Source: an uncultured Croceitalea sp.
Lineage (GTDB): Bacteria > Bacteroidota > Bacteroidia > Flavobacteriales > Flavobacteriaceae
Direction: 5' to 3'
Assembly: GCA_947494805.1 (NCBI GenBank)
Contig: CANLWK010000001.1
Location: forward strand, 806,001-870,000
Length of the DNA stretch: 64,000 bases
Shown piece by piece: positions 6,911-16,132 of the stretch. The number at the start of each line of letters is the position of its first letter. Position 1 is the stretch's first letter. Below the pieces are notes generated by a model that ran no database searches, was not told the origin of the DNA, and saw only the letters and a list, made by a program, of their open reading frames with translations. A program made the translations under genes and the position numbers.

Positions 6911-9712
6911 ATGGATAAATACTCCTTTCTAAACGCTGCACATACTGCTTTCTTTGCAGAATTATACGATAAATACACAAAAAACCCGGATAGTATAGAG
7001 CCAAGTTGGCGTGCCTTCTTTCAGGGTTTTGATTTCGGACTCGAAAGTTCACTTGATGAACTTGATATTGAGATGTTGGCGGATGGTGGCATAGCCTCAG
7101 CCAATGGTCAACAAGTAGTGGTGCCCGAGTCACTACAAAAGGAATTTCAGGTAGTGCGTTTGATCAACGGCTATCGTTCAAGAGGGCATTTGTTCACACA
7201 AACGAATCCGGTGCGCGAACGCAGACAATATTCGCCGACCTTGGATATCGAAAATTTTGGACTGGAACAAACTGACATGGATACCGTTTTTGATGCTGGA
7301 AGCATTATTGGTATTGGTGCCAGTTCGTTACATAAGATCATTCAACATCTTGAAAGTATTTATTGCGATGCGATAGGTGTTGAGTACATGTATATACGAA
7401 CGCCAGATCGTATTCAATGGATACAAGACTGGTTGAATGTCAATGACAACCATCCTAAGTTTTCTGCGGATGAAAAGAAAAATATCTTAAGAAAACTGAA
7501 TGAAGCAGTTTCTTTTGAGAGTTTTTTACACACCAAATATGTGGGCCAAAAACGATTCTCACTTGAAGGAGGTGAATCTTTGATTCCTGCATTGGATGTT
7601 ATCATTGAAAAAGCTGCCGATGCCGGGGTGAAACAATTTGTTATGGGTATGGCCCACCGAGGGCGCTTATCGGTACTTACCAATATTTTTGGTAAATCTC
7701 CCAAAGACATTTTTAGTGAGTTTGATGGTAAAGACTATGAAGAAGCTATTTTTGATGGAGATGTAAAATACCATTTGGGTTGGACGTCAAAACGCGAAAC
7801 GGATTCAGGTAAAATGGTGAATATGAACATAGCACCAAATCCTTCGCATCTAGAAACCGTAAATGGCATTGTTGAGGGCATTACAAGAGCAAAACAAGAT
7901 AAACACCACGAAGAAAATATTTCTGAGGTATTGCCAATTCTGGTGCATGGTGATGCAGCTTTTGCAGGCCAAGGGGTCGTGTATGAAATAATTCAGATGG
8001 CGCGTCTCGACGGTTATCAAACAGGTGGCACCATTCATATTGTGGTCAACAACCAAATAGGGTTCACCACGAACTATCTTGATGCACGGTCGTCGACCTA
8101 TTGTACTGATGTTGGTAAGGTGACCTTATCTCCCGTTCTACACATCAATGCCGATGATGCGGAGGCCGTTGTTCATGCAGCGACGTTTGCGTTGGAGTAT
8201 AGAATGCGATTTAAGCGTGACGTGTTTTTGGATTTATTGGGCTATCGAAAATATGGTCACAATGAAGGTGATGAGCCTAAGTTCACACAGCCATTGCTGT
8301 ATAAATCCATTTCTAAACATCCGAATCCTCGAGACATTTATGCCCAGAAACTTATAGAAGAGGGTATAATTGACGAAGACTATGTCAAGAACTTAGAACA
8401 AGAATATAAAAAGAACCTTGAAGAAGACTTGATGGATTCTCGAAAAATAGAGAAAACCATTATAACACCTTTCATGAAGGATGAATGGGAAGGTTTTAAG
8501 CGCCAGGCTGAAGATGCTATGTTAAAGCCAATAGATACGGCTTATGACATTCGTAGCCTTGACAAGCTTGCCGCTACCATAACAACATTGCCCGAGGGTA
8601 AGAAATTCTTGCGCAAAATCGAAAGACTGGTGCAAGGACGCAATAAGATGTATTTTGAAGACAATAAGTTGGACTGGGCAATGGGTGAACTGTTGGCTTA
8701 TGCCTCACTTATTGAAGAAGGTTATGATGTGCGTATGACCGGGCAAGATGTGGAGCGAGGTACGTTCTCTCATCGCCATGCGGTCATTAAGACTGAAATG
8801 CATGAAGAAGAAGTTGTCTTGCTCAATGAATTGGGGAACCGTCAAAATGGAACTTTCCATATCTACAACTCTTTGCTTTCTGAGTATGCTGTCATGGCTT
8901 TTGATTATGGGTATGCGATGGCCAGTCCGAATACGCTGACCATTTGGGAAGCTCAGTTTGGTGATTTCAGTAACGGAGCTCAGATATTGATTGACCAGTA
9001 TTTGTCATCTGCGGAAGATAAGTGGAAGTTGCAAAACGGCTTAGTATTGTTATTGCCGCATGGTTATGAAGGTCAAGGGGCAGAACACTCTTCTGCACGT
9101 ATGGAAAGGTACTTGCAACTCTGTGCAAAAGATAATATGTATGTCGCTGATGTGACCACGCCAGCGAATATGTTTCATTTGTTGCGTCGCCAAATGAAAG
9201 CTGAGTTCAGAAAGCCTTTGGTCGTCTTCACACCCAAGAGTTTGTTGAGGCATCCGAAAGTTGTTTCTACAAAAGAAGAAATGGCCACAGGAAACTTTCA
9301 AGAGTTGATAGATGACAAAGAGGCCACGGCAGCTAAAACCAAGTCTTTGGTATTTTGTACAGGAAAGTTTTACTACGACCTTTTGGCAAAGAAAGAAGAA
9401 TTGGGCAGAGAAGATGTTGCTTTAGTGCGATTGGAACAGTTGTTTCCGTTGCCGATAAAAGATATTAAGGCAATCCTGAAAAAATACAATAAGATCGATG
9501 AGGTGGTTTGGGCACAAGAAGAACCTCGAAATATGGGAGCCTGGGGTCATCTGTTGATGCATCTTGAAGAGGCCAAAACCTTTAGAGTGGCATCTCGAAG
9601 ATTTTATGGCGCACCGGCCGCAGGAAGCGCAGTGCGTTCGCAACGTAGACATCGAGAAGTAATCGATTACGTTTTTGATAAAACGAAAGACAATTTTGTA
9701 AGACAGAAATAA
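6911..9712 (+). CDS. sucA: 2-oxoglutarate dehydrogenase E1 component
   Basis: This 933-residue thiamine-diphosphate enzyme decarboxylates 2-oxoglutarate and passes succinyl to the E2 lipoyl arm in the TCA cycle. The N-terminus SFLNAAHTAFFAELYDKYTKNP carries the E1o-specific helix that binds the core. TPP-domain motifs include FVMGMAHRGRL, LVHGDAAFAGQG and NNQIGFTT; the transketolase-like second half has DVERGTFSHRHAV and GYEGQGAEHSSARMERYL. Length matches the family. The gene is divergent from the small barrel protein, and a TATTTTTG box at 6867-6874 could be its -7 element although the upstream box is poor. sucB starts 25 bases after the stop, so the two form an operon. Confidence 0.97.
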   Translation: MDKYSFLNAAHTAFFAELYDKYTKNPDSIEPSWRAFFQGFDFGLESSLDELDIEMLADGGIASANGQQVVVPESLQKEFQVVRLINGYRSRGHLFTQTNPVRERRQYSPTLDIENFGLEQTDMDTVFDAGSIIGIGASSLHKIIQHLESIYCDAIGVEYMYIRTPDRIQWIQDWLNVNDNHPKFSADEKKNILRKLNEAVSFESFLHTKYVGQKRFSLEGGESLIPALDVIIEKAADAGVKQFVMGMAHRGRLSVLTNIFGKSPKDIFSEFDGKDYEEAIFDGDVKYHLGWTSKRETDSGKMVNMNIAPNPSHLETVNGIVEGITRAKQDKHHEENISEVLPILVHGDAAFAGQGVVYEIIQMARLDGYQTGGTIHIVVNNQIGFTTNYLDARSSTYCTDVGKVTLSPVLHINADDAEAVVHAATFALEYRMRFKRDVFLDLLGYRKYGHNEGDEPKFTQPLLYKSISKHPNPRDIYAQKLIEEGIIDEDYVKNLEQEYKKNLEEDLMDSRKIEKTIITPFMKDEWEGFKRQAEDAMLKPIDTAYDIRSLDKLAATITTLPEGKKFLRKIERLVQGRNKMYFEDNKLDWAMGELLAYASLIEEGYDVRMTGQDVERGTFSHRHAVIKTEMHEEEVVLLNELGNRQNGTFHIYNSLLSEYAVMAFDYGYAMASPNTLTIWEAQFGDFSNGAQILIDQYLSSAEDKWKLQNGLVLLLPHGYEGQGAEHSSARMERYLQLCAKDNMYVADVTTPANMFHLLRRQMKAEFRKPLVVFTPKSLLRHPKVVSTKEEMATGNFQELIDDKEATAAKTKSLVFCTGKFYYDLLAKKEELGREDVALVRLEQLFPLPIKDIKAILKKYNKIDEVVWAQEEPRNMGAWGHLLMHLEEAKTFRVASRRFYGAPAAGSAVRSQRRHREVIDYVFDKTKDNFVRQK

Positions 9713-9737
9713 CAAACGCTAATAAAGCATAGATACG

Positions 9738-10955
9738 ATGATTCTAGAAATGAAAGTCCCTTCACCGGGTGAGTCAATAACCGAAGTAGAGATAGCAGAA
9801 TGGTTGGTGCAAGACGGTGATTATGTTGAAAAAGACCAGGCTATTGCTGAGGTTGATTCTGATAAAGCGACTTTAGAGCTTCCTGCAGAAGAAAGCGGAA
9901 TAATTACGTTAAAAGCCGAAGAAGGTGATGCAGTGACCGTTGGTGAGGTGGTATGTCTAATAGATACCAGTGCCGAAAAACCAAGTGGAGGTGAAGCCGC
10001 GCCAACAAACGAAGTAGTTAAAGAAGCGCCCAAAAAGGCTGAAGCTCCGAAACCTGCCGAACCTAAAAAAGAAACCTATGCTTCAGGCACGCCTTCTCCG
10101 GCAGCAAAGAAGATTTTAGACGAAAAAGGAATTTCTTCTTCATCTGTTTCTGGTTCTGGGCGTGACGGTCGTATTACCAAAGATGATGCGGTCAAAGCAG
10201 TGCCGTCAATGGGAACGCCCACTGGTGGAAGTCGTGGAGAGACCCGTTCCAAACTATCAATGCTGCGCAGAAAAGTAGCAGAACGCTTGGTTTCCGCGAA
10301 GAATGAAACGGCAATGTTAACGACCTTCAATGAAGTTGATATGTCGCCTATTTTTGCACTGAGAAAACAATATAAAGAAACGTTCAAAGAGAAGCACGGG
10401 GTTGGCCTTGGCTTCATGTCATTCTTTACCAAGGCCGTTATTAGGGCGTTACAAGAATACCCAGCTGTCAACTCGATGATAGATGGTAAAGAGATGGTTT
10501 CGTATGATTTCTGTGATATCAGTATTGCGGTTTCTGGCCCTAAAGGTCTTATGGTTCCTGTAATTCGTAATGCAGAAAATCTTACTTTTCGTGGTGTTGA
10601 AGCTGAGGTAAAGCGTTTGGCATTGCGTGCACGAGATGGTGAAATCACCGTTGATGAAATGACAGGTGGAACCTTTACCATATCTAATGGTGGGGTGTTT
10701 GGTTCGATGCTATCAACACCTATTATTAATCCACCACAAAGTGGAATACTAGGAATGCACAATATTATAGAGCGGCCTATCGTCAAAGATGGTCAAATAG
10801 TGGCAGCACCTATGATGTACGTGGCGCTTTCCTATGATCATAGAATAATTGACGGTAAAGAATCCGTTGGATTTTTGGTTGCGGTCAAAGAAGCCTTGGA
10901 GAACCCGGAAGAATTGCTGATGGGCGGTGATATTCAAAAGGCTTTGGAATTGTAA
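9738..10955 (+). CDS. sucB: Dihydrolipoyllysine-residue succinyltransferase, E2 component of 2-oxoglutarate dehydrogenase
   Basis: This 405-residue protein forms the core of the 2-oxoglutarate dehydrogenase complex. Domains in order: one lipoyl domain (1-80) with the lipoylated K43 in [11 protein letters not shown]; an Ala/Pro/Glu linker (about 83-110); a peripheral subunit-binding domain (about 115-150, [12 protein letters not shown]); and the catalytic acyltransferase domain (about 170-405) with the active-site motif SYDHRIIDG (H368, D372). It follows sucA closely and ends at a strong terminator. The E3 dihydrolipoamide dehydrogenase is not in the window. Confidence 0.96.
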   Translation: MILEMKVPSPGESITEVEIAEWLVQDGDYVEKDQAIAEVDSDKATLELPAEESGIITLKAEEGDAVTVGEVVCLIDTSAEKPSGGEAAPTNEVVKEAPKKAEAPKPAEPKKETYASGTPSPAAKKILDEKGISSSSVSGSGRDGRITKDDAVKAVPSMGTPTGGSRGETRSKLSMLRRKVAERLVSAKNETAMLTTFNEVDMSPIFALRKQYKETFKEKHGVGLGFMSFFTKAVIRALQEYPAVNSMIDGKEMVSYDFCDISIAVSGPKGLMVPVIRNAENLTFRGVEAEVKRLALRARDGEITVDEMTGGTFTISNGGVFGSMLSTPIINPPQSGILGMHNIIERPIVKDGQIVAAPMMYVALSYDHRIIDGKESVGFLVAVKEALENPEELLMGGDIQKALEL

Positions 10956-10974
10956 TTCTGTAGTTATGACAAAT

Positions 10975-11002
10975 AAAAAGGAGCTATGTATAGCTCCTTT
11001 TT
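10975..11002 (+). terminator. Intrinsic terminator of sucAB
   Basis: The inverted repeat AAAAAGGAGCTA / TAGCTCCTTTTT with a 4-base loop lies 20 bases after the sucB stop. Confidence 0.88.
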
Positions 11003-11105
11003 GTTTTGTGACGGGTATATTTTGAATGAACTAAAGCAGGAACACAGTACAGCAATCACAATAAAGCCCTTAAGGCTAAAATATATGATTCACGGTTTCA
11101 TATCA

Positions 11106-11543
11106 TCACCGCAAGTACAAGTATTTTTTATTATAGTCAATGATGGCCTTTCCTTTTTTCAGAATATCGGCACCGATAATTCCATCAACGGGATTCGCCT
11201 CATGATTGGTTAGTGCCTCATTGACATGTGCCAAGCTGAACAAAACTATTTTTTGTTTCTTCTTTTTCCAGCTTCCTAATTGAATTTTATTGTTTTTGGC
11301 GAGCATGGTCTCCATTTCAACAGAACCGGCTCCTGCTGCTTTTACCTCCGAAGTTTCTGAAACCAAGTTGAAATGTGCCGTTCTATCAATTCCAATACAA
11401 GTATTTGAAGCCCCGGTATCTAGAATAAAGCGACCAGCAATCCCATTGATTTTTGCCGTAATCTCAAAATGGTTCGTTTTTGTTAATGCGAGGGGGATTC
11501 TCGTGTAACCCTTGGCTTTTAGAAATTTCTTCAATGATTTCAT
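11106..11543 (-). CDS. Retropepsin-like aspartic protease family protein
   Basis: A 145-residue single-domain protein with the aspartic protease motif FILDTGASNT (D42-T43-G44) and, near the C-terminus, the hydrophobic-hydrophobic-Gly flap partner region PVDGIIGADIL. Such clan AA proteins act as dimers, each giving one Asp. The reading frame is open further upstream, but the ATG at 11543 (MKSLKKFLKAKGYTRIPL) is chosen because the longer version would run into the divergent tatD gene. No signal peptide is evident from this start. Substrate unknown; it could be a housekeeping peptidase rather than a transposon protease because no mobile element is nearby. Confidence 0.8.
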   Translation of the reverse strand: MKSLKKFLKAKGYTRIPLALTKTNHFEITAKINGIAGRFILDTGASNTCIGIDRTAHFNLVSETSEVKAAGAGSVEMETMLAKNNKIQLGSWKKKKQKIVLFSLAHVNEALTNHEANPVDGIIGADILKKGKAIIDYNKKYLYLR

Positions 11544-11618
11544 ATTAAAAAAAATAAACAACTTTTGTGCTGTTTGGCTGATGGTGATAGTTGGTAAAGA
11601 TAGCTCTATTTTTGTGCC

Positions 11619-12386
11619 ATGATAATAACCGATACCCATACGCATCTTTATAGTGAGGCGTTTGATGAAGATAGGGATGAGATGATACAACGTGCCATTA
11701 CGAAAGGAGTAGATCGTTTCTTCATTCCAGCAATTGATTCTACCTATACCCAATCAATGTTTGATCTGGAGCAAAGTTTCCCAGAAAAAGTATTTTTGAT
11801 GATGGGATTGCATCCAACACATGTCAAAGAAAATTATCAAGAAGAACTGGCACATGTAAAGGAGCAACTTTCACGACGTAAATTCTATGCCGTGGGCGAA
11901 ATTGGAATTGATCTCTATTGGGACAAAGCCTTTTTAAAGCAACAACAAGATGCTTTTGTCACACAAATACAATGGGCAAAAGCGAATAAGCTGCCCATTG
12001 TTATTCATTGCCGAGAGGCCTTTGAAGAGATTTTTGAAATTTTGGAACAAGAACGAGGTGAAGATTTGTTCGGAATTTTTCATTGTTTCACCGGAACTTT
12101 GGATCAAGCGCATCAAGCTATTGGTTGCAATATGAAATTGGGGATAGGTGGTGTGGTTACCTTCAAGAATGGGAAAATAGACCGATTTTTAAATCAAATC
12201 GATTTAAAGCATGTTGTTTTAGAGACTGATGCGCCATATCTATCACCGGTACCATACCGTGGAAAGCGAAACGAAAGTGCATACATTACCAATGTGTTGG
12301 AAAAACTATCGGATATTTATCAAATGAGTGAAGAGGCCATTGCAAAAATTACAACTGAAAATTCTAAAGAGGTCTTTGGTGTTTAA
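11619..12386 (+). CDS. tatD: TatD-family metal-dependent DNase/hydrolase
   Basis: A 255-residue TIM-barrel hydrolase of the TatD family, which has 3'-5' exonuclease and related deoxyribonuclease activity. Metal-binding motifs are ITDTHTHLYSEAF at the N-terminus, VGEIGIDLYW, IVIHCREAF, IFHCFTGT and the C-terminal LETDAPYLSP. Length is usual. The asparaginase gene begins nine bases after its stop, so they are co-transcribed. The symbol covers the family; which of the TatD/YcfH/YjjV paralogues it is cannot be told. Confidence 0.9.
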   Translation: MIITDTHTHLYSEAFDEDRDEMIQRAITKGVDRFFIPAIDSTYTQSMFDLEQSFPEKVFLMMGLHPTHVKENYQEELAHVKEQLSRRKFYAVGEIGIDLYWDKAFLKQQQDAFVTQIQWAKANKLPIVIHCREAFEEIFEILEQERGEDLFGIFHCFTGTLDQAHQAIGCNMKLGIGGVVTFKNGKIDRFLNQIDLKHVVLETDAPYLSPVPYRGKRNESAYITNVLEKLSDIYQMSEEAIAKITTENSKEVFGV

Positions 12387-12395
12387 TTGCTTGAT

Positions 12396-13427
12396 ATGAC
12401 AAACCAACCGAACATACTATTGATATACACTGGCGGTACCATAGGTATGGTCAAAGATTATGATTCTGGAGCTTTAAAGGCTTTTGATTTTGCTAAATTG
12501 TTAAGTCAAATTCCTGAGCTAGAGCAATTAGATTGTACAATCGAAAGCATATCGTTCGAAAAACCCATTGACTCTTCGGATATGAATCCTGGCTATTGGA
12601 TTGAAATAGCAACGATTATTGAATCAAATTACCTGGCATTTGATGGTTTTGTGGTATTGCACGGCAGTGATACGATGAGTTACTCAGCATCGGCATTGAG
12701 CTTTATGCTAGAGAATTTAACCAAGCCGGTCATATTTACGGGCTCTCAATTACCTATTGGTGATTTGCGTACAGATGCCAAAGAAAATTTGATTACCTCA
12801 ATTCAGATAGCTGCTCTACAAGCCAAAGAAAAGCCCGTGGTGCAAGAAGTAGGATTATATTTTGAGTACAAGCTGTATCGTGGTAACCGCACCACAAAAG
12901 TGAATGCTGAGCATTTTGAAGCATTTAATTCACCAAATTACCCACCCATTATTGAGTCAGGGGTCAAGCTTAAAATCAACAAACCCTTTTTGTTGAAGCA
13001 TCCAGCACGTAAAAAGCCTCTGATAGTTCATAAACAGTTAGATGAAAATGTTGCCATACTAAAAATGCACCCTGGTCTGACTGCAAATTTTTTGAACAGT
13101 GTTTTAACAGCTACCGGGTTGAAGGCTTTGGTGCTTGAAACCTTTGGTGCGGGCAATGCACCCACCGCAGATTGGTTTATAGAAAGTTTAGAAAGTGCTA
13201 TCAAAAGAGGTGTCCATATCATTAATGTGACTCAGTGTTCAGGGGGCAGTGTGATGATGGGTCATTATGAGACCAGTAAAAAGTTATCTAAGATACAATT
13301 GGTTGATGGCAAAGATATTACAACTGAAGCAGCTATAACCAAGGCCATGTATTTGCTCGGCAACAAAGTTTCAGACGCTTTGTTCAAAACAATATTTGAG
13401 ACTTCATTGCGCGGTGAAATGCAGTAA
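12396..13427 (+). CDS. ansA: Type I (cytoplasmic) L-asparaginase
   Basis: A 343-residue asparaginase hydrolysing L-asparagine to aspartate and ammonia. The nucleophile motif YTGGTIGM is at residues 11-18 (T15 equivalent to the E. coli type I nucleophile), and the second Thr-Asp-Lys set is seen in LHGSDTMSYSASALSFML and GSQLPIGDLRTDAKENL. No signal peptide, so cytoplasmic. A TTG at 12387 is also in frame directly after the tatD stop, but the ATG at 12396 gives the normal family N-terminus. Co-transcribed with tatD. Confidence 0.93.
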   Translation: MTNQPNILLIYTGGTIGMVKDYDSGALKAFDFAKLLSQIPELEQLDCTIESISFEKPIDSSDMNPGYWIEIATIIESNYLAFDGFVVLHGSDTMSYSASALSFMLENLTKPVIFTGSQLPIGDLRTDAKENLITSIQIAALQAKEKPVVQEVGLYFEYKLYRGNRTTKVNAEHFEAFNSPNYPPIIESGVKLKINKPFLLKHPARKKPLIVHKQLDENVAILKMHPGLTANFLNSVLTATGLKALVLETFGAGNAPTADWFIESLESAIKRGVHIINVTQCSGGSVMMGHYETSKKLSKIQLVDGKDITTEAAITKAMYLLGNKVSDALFKTIFETSLRGEMQ

Positions 13428-13494
13428 AATTAACTGCTCAAATTTCTTTAACTAATAATTTTTTTGTTTATTGGGCGACCTAACTATGTAAAAT

Positions 13495-13582
13495 AGAGAG
13501 GTGGCCGAGTGGTCGAAGGCGCACGCCTGGAAAGTGTGTATACACCAAAAGTGTATCGAGGGTTCGAATCCCTTCCTCTCTG
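13495..13582 (+). tRNA. tRNA-Ser, anticodon GGA
   Basis: An 88-base cloverleaf. The acceptor stem pairs AGAGAGG with CCTCTCT, the anticodon stem pairs CACGC with GTGTG, and the 7-base loop CTGGAAA holds anticodon GGA. The long variable arm (TACAC / GTGTA) is the class II feature of serine tRNAs. The T arm is GAGGG-TTCGAAT-CCCTT, and G is the discriminator base, as in tRNA-Ser. CCA is not encoded. Confidence 0.96.
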
Positions 13583-13659
13583 CTGCTTATTTAATTTTTT
13601 AATTGCGAAATTTTTATATCTTTAACATTATTAACTAACTAAATTTAAGTTTGAACACG

Positions 13660-14391
13660 ATGAAAAAAATATCCTCTACTCTGGCTATTGCCGGAATGTT
13701 TATTTTAGGTACTACTACGGCTTCTGCAGCGCTGTTACAAGAAGAAGGTGCTGAGGCTAGCAAAGGTTTTACTCAGGTATTGAAAGAACAGTTCATACAA
13801 GGTGGGCCAGCATTTATGGGTATCGTATTGTTATGTTTGATTTTAGGTTTGGCCGTTGCCATCGAGCGTATCATATACCTTAACATGGCAAGTACCAATT
13901 CTGCTAAATTGAAACAACAAGTTGAAGATGCATTGGCATCTGGTGGCGTTGAAGCCGCCAAAGAAGTTTGTAGAAATACCAAAGGGCCTGTAGCTTCTAT
14001 TTTCTACCAAGGTCTTGACCGTATGGGTGAAGGTTTAGAATCTGCTGAAAAAGCAGTTGTCGCTTATGGAGGTGTTCAAATGGGACAATTAGAGAAAAAC
14101 GTTTCATGGTTATCACTTTTTATCGCCATTGCACCTATGCTTGGTTTCATGGGTACGGTAATCGGTATGATTCAGGCATTCCAAAAGATTGCCGCTGTTG
14201 GTAACTTGAGTGCTTCACTAATTGCAGGTGATATTCAGGTTGCACTTTTGACAACAGTATTTGGTTTGATAACTGCTATTATTCTACAGATTTTCTACAA
14301 TTATATTATTGCTAAAATTGATAGTATTGTAAATGACATGGAAGACTCATCAATCTCTTTGATTGATATGTTGGCTGCCCATAAAAAGTAA
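13660..14391 (+). CDS. exbB: MotA/TolQ/ExbB proton-channel family protein
   Basis: A 243-residue inner-membrane protein that uses proton-motive force with ExbD to energise TonB-dependent outer-membrane uptake. It has an N-terminal hydrophobic segment (about 8-24), a second helix at MGIVLLCLILGLAVAIERII and a pair of C-terminal helices around WLSLFIAIAPMLGFMGTVIGMI and VALLTTVFGLITAIILQIFY, the conserved ExbB core. ATG at 13660 is preferred over the in-frame TTG at 13651. It leads an operon with a small membrane protein and two exbD genes. Confidence 0.92.
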   Translation: MKKISSTLAIAGMFILGTTTASAALLQEEGAEASKGFTQVLKEQFIQGGPAFMGIVLLCLILGLAVAIERIIYLNMASTNSAKLKQQVEDALASGGVEAAKEVCRNTKGPVASIFYQGLDRMGEGLESAEKAVVAYGGVQMGQLEKNVSWLSLFIAIAPMLGFMGTVIGMIQAFQKIAAVGNLSASLIAGDIQVALLTTVFGLITAIILQIFYNYIIAKIDSIVNDMEDSSISLIDMLAAHKK

Positions 14392-14417
14392 TTGGATAAC
14401 TTTTAAAACTATCAAAC

Positions 14418-14858
14418 ATGCAAAAAATATTAAAGATTGTATTAATAGTTATCGGTGTTCTTGGTGCCATCATGAGTTTTTTCATGATGCCGTCAAAAGA
14501 CGATCCAGATGCCATTAATAGTGTAGGGATTACCATAATGTTCCTTTTAACTTATTTATTGTTAATTGTAGCTACCATTACAGCATTGTTTTTTGGATTG
14601 AAGAAAATGATGACGACACCAGGAGGCTTGAAAAAAACACTTTTCTCAATTGGCGGATTGGTAATTCTAGCCATTATTGGATATGCTTTAGCCGGTGGTG
14701 AACAAGAAGTGGTCGACACGATGGCTACAAGAGGTTTAGAGACAACGACCGGTACCGTAAAGACCATTGGAATGTTGCTGAATGTGTTTTTCGGAATGAC
14801 CATCATAGCAGTATTGTTGATGGTGTTACCAGGAATCAAAAAACTAATAGGAAAATAA
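14418..14858 (+). CDS. Small integral membrane protein of the exbB-exbD operon
   Basis: A 146-residue, mostly hydrophobic protein with four predicted membrane helices (about 5-24, 38-60, 74-93 and 118-140). No recognised catalytic motif. It sits 26 bases after exbB and 12 before exbD1, tight spacing that suggests a role in the same ExbB/ExbD energising complex or its assembly. I recall the same position being occupied by such a protein in other flavobacterial exb operons. Function not known. Confidence 0.78.
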   Translation: MQKILKIVLIVIGVLGAIMSFFMMPSKDDPDAINSVGITIMFLLTYLLLIVATITALFFGLKKMMTTPGGLKKTLFSIGGLVILAIIGYALAGGEQEVVDTMATRGLETTTGTVKTIGMLLNVFFGMTIIAVLLMVLPGIKKLIGK

Positions 14859-14870
14859 AAACAAAGTATT

Positions 14871-15476
14871 ATGCCTAGAAGAAAAGGGGCTCCAGAAGTA
14901 AATGCTGGGTCTATGGCGGACATCGCTTTCTTACTGCTAATCTTTTTCCTGGTGACCACCACCATTGAAACGGATGCAGGTTTAGATAGGATGCTTCCTC
15001 CAATAGAACCGCCAGACACTGATGTTGTCATTAAACAAAAGAACATTTTCACCGTAAATATCAATAAGAACGGTCAATTGCTGGCTGATGAAAACTTGAT
15101 GAACATCAAGGATCTGAGAAAAGCAGCAATGGAGTTTCTTGATAACGGTGGTGACGGAACATGTAGTTTTTGCAAAGGGAAAAGAGATCCTAGTTCATCA
15201 GATAATCCCAGTAAAGCGATTATCTCTCTAAAAAATGATAGAGAAACAAAGTACGGAACTTACATTACAGTTCAGAACGAACTGGTAGGTGCTTATAACG
15301 ATTTACGTAACCGTGAGGCTCAAAGACTTTATGGTCAGGACTTCGTTAAAATGGAAGCTGAGTACTTGAATCCAGAAACGCCAAGTAGTGTTAGGGATGA
15401 ACTAAAGGATAAGGTAAAGACCATTCAGGATTTATTTCCGCAAAAACTATCAGAGGCTGAAACCTCTAGTAACTAA
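14871..15476 (+). CDS. exbD: ExbD/TolR-family biopolymer transport protein (copy 1)
   Basis: A 201-residue ExbD-type protein: short cytoplasmic start, one membrane helix (about 16-33, SMADIAFLLLIFFLV) with the proton-carrying Asp at residue 17, then a periplasmic domain. It is longer than the E. coli protein (about 140 residues) and carries an inserted loop with a CxxC pair, C98 and C101 in GTCSFCKGK, followed by a Ser/Asp-rich stretch. The second paralogue at 16133 keeps the same insert. It lies 12 bases after the small membrane protein and 14 before exbD2. Confidence 0.9.
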   Translation: MPRRKGAPEVNAGSMADIAFLLLIFFLVTTTIETDAGLDRMLPPIEPPDTDVVIKQKNIFTVNINKNGQLLADENLMNIKDLRKAAMEFLDNGGDGTCSFCKGKRDPSSSDNPSKAIISLKNDRETKYGTYITVQNELVGAYNDLRNREAQRLYGQDFVKMEAEYLNPETPSSVRDELKDKVKTIQDLFPQKLSEAETSSN

Positions 15477-15490
15477 TAAAATTTAATTAG

Positions 15491-15973
15491 ATGGCTAAGT
15501 TTGCTAAGAAAAAAGATGGTGATTTGCCTGCTGTTTCGACAGCTTCACTTCCTGATATCGTTTTCATGTTGTTGTTCTTCTTTATGACGGTTACCGTTAT
15601 GAAGGATAGTTCAATAATGGTTGAAAACATATTGCCAAATGCAACTGAAATCAAAAAGTTGGAGAAAAAAGATAGGGTAATCTATATTTTCGCTGGGAAG
15701 CCTACCAAAGAGTATGAAAGTGTTTATGGTACGGAAACCAGAATTCAGTTGAACGACAAATTCGCAAGCGTAAACGAAGTAGGTTCTTATATTTTGGCGG
15801 AAAGAGCCAAAAAGCCGCAAGAACTGCAAAATGTTTTGACTACTGCTCTAAAAGTTGATAAACAAGCAAATATGGGTTTGATATCTGATATTAAGCAAGA
15901 GTTGCGAAAGGTGAATGCACTAAAAGTTAATTATACGACTTTTGAAGGAGATGCCTTCAATAATATACAGTAA
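15491..15973 (+). CDS. exbD: ExbD/TolR-family biopolymer transport protein (second type)
   Basis: A 160-residue ExbD-type protein with the Asp-bearing helix SLPDIVFMLLFFFMTVTVM (D22) and a periplasmic domain ending LRKVNALKVNYTTFEGDAF. Flavobacteria commonly have two different exbD genes in one operon, and this is the second kind. It closes the operon, and a terminator follows 22 bases downstream. A 29-codon relic of a second copy of this gene lies at 16760-16849. Confidence 0.9.
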   Translation: MAKFAKKKDGDLPAVSTASLPDIVFMLLFFFMTVTVMKDSSIMVENILPNATEIKKLEKKDRVIYIFAGKPTKEYESVYGTETRIQLNDKFASVNEVGSYILAERAKKPQELQNVLTTALKVDKQANMGLISDIKQELRKVNALKVNYTTFEGDAFNNIQ

Positions 15974-15995
15974 TAATTACCACATTACATGTGAT

Positions 15996-16025
15996 AACGC
16001 TCCACGAACGTGGGGCGTTTTTTTT
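15996..16025 (+). terminator. Intrinsic terminator of the exbB operon
   Basis: The hairpin AACGCTCCACG / CGTGGGGCGTT with one mismatch and an AA loop is followed by a run of eleven T starting inside the stem. Confidence 0.87.
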
Positions 16026-16132
16026 GTTTTAAAGTAATTTACTTCGAAAGATGTTAACATTTTTTTTGGAATGATTCTTGTGAGTTTAATGGGGTGAATA
16101 ACTCTCATACTCATCCTTAAAACCAAAATATT

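Noticed and set aside
10076-10786. 236-codon minus-strand open frame inside sucB
   Set aside because: It lies wholly antisense to the well-supported E2 gene, has no recognisable domain, and has Ser/Pro/Arg-rich composition typical of a reverse-complement shadow.
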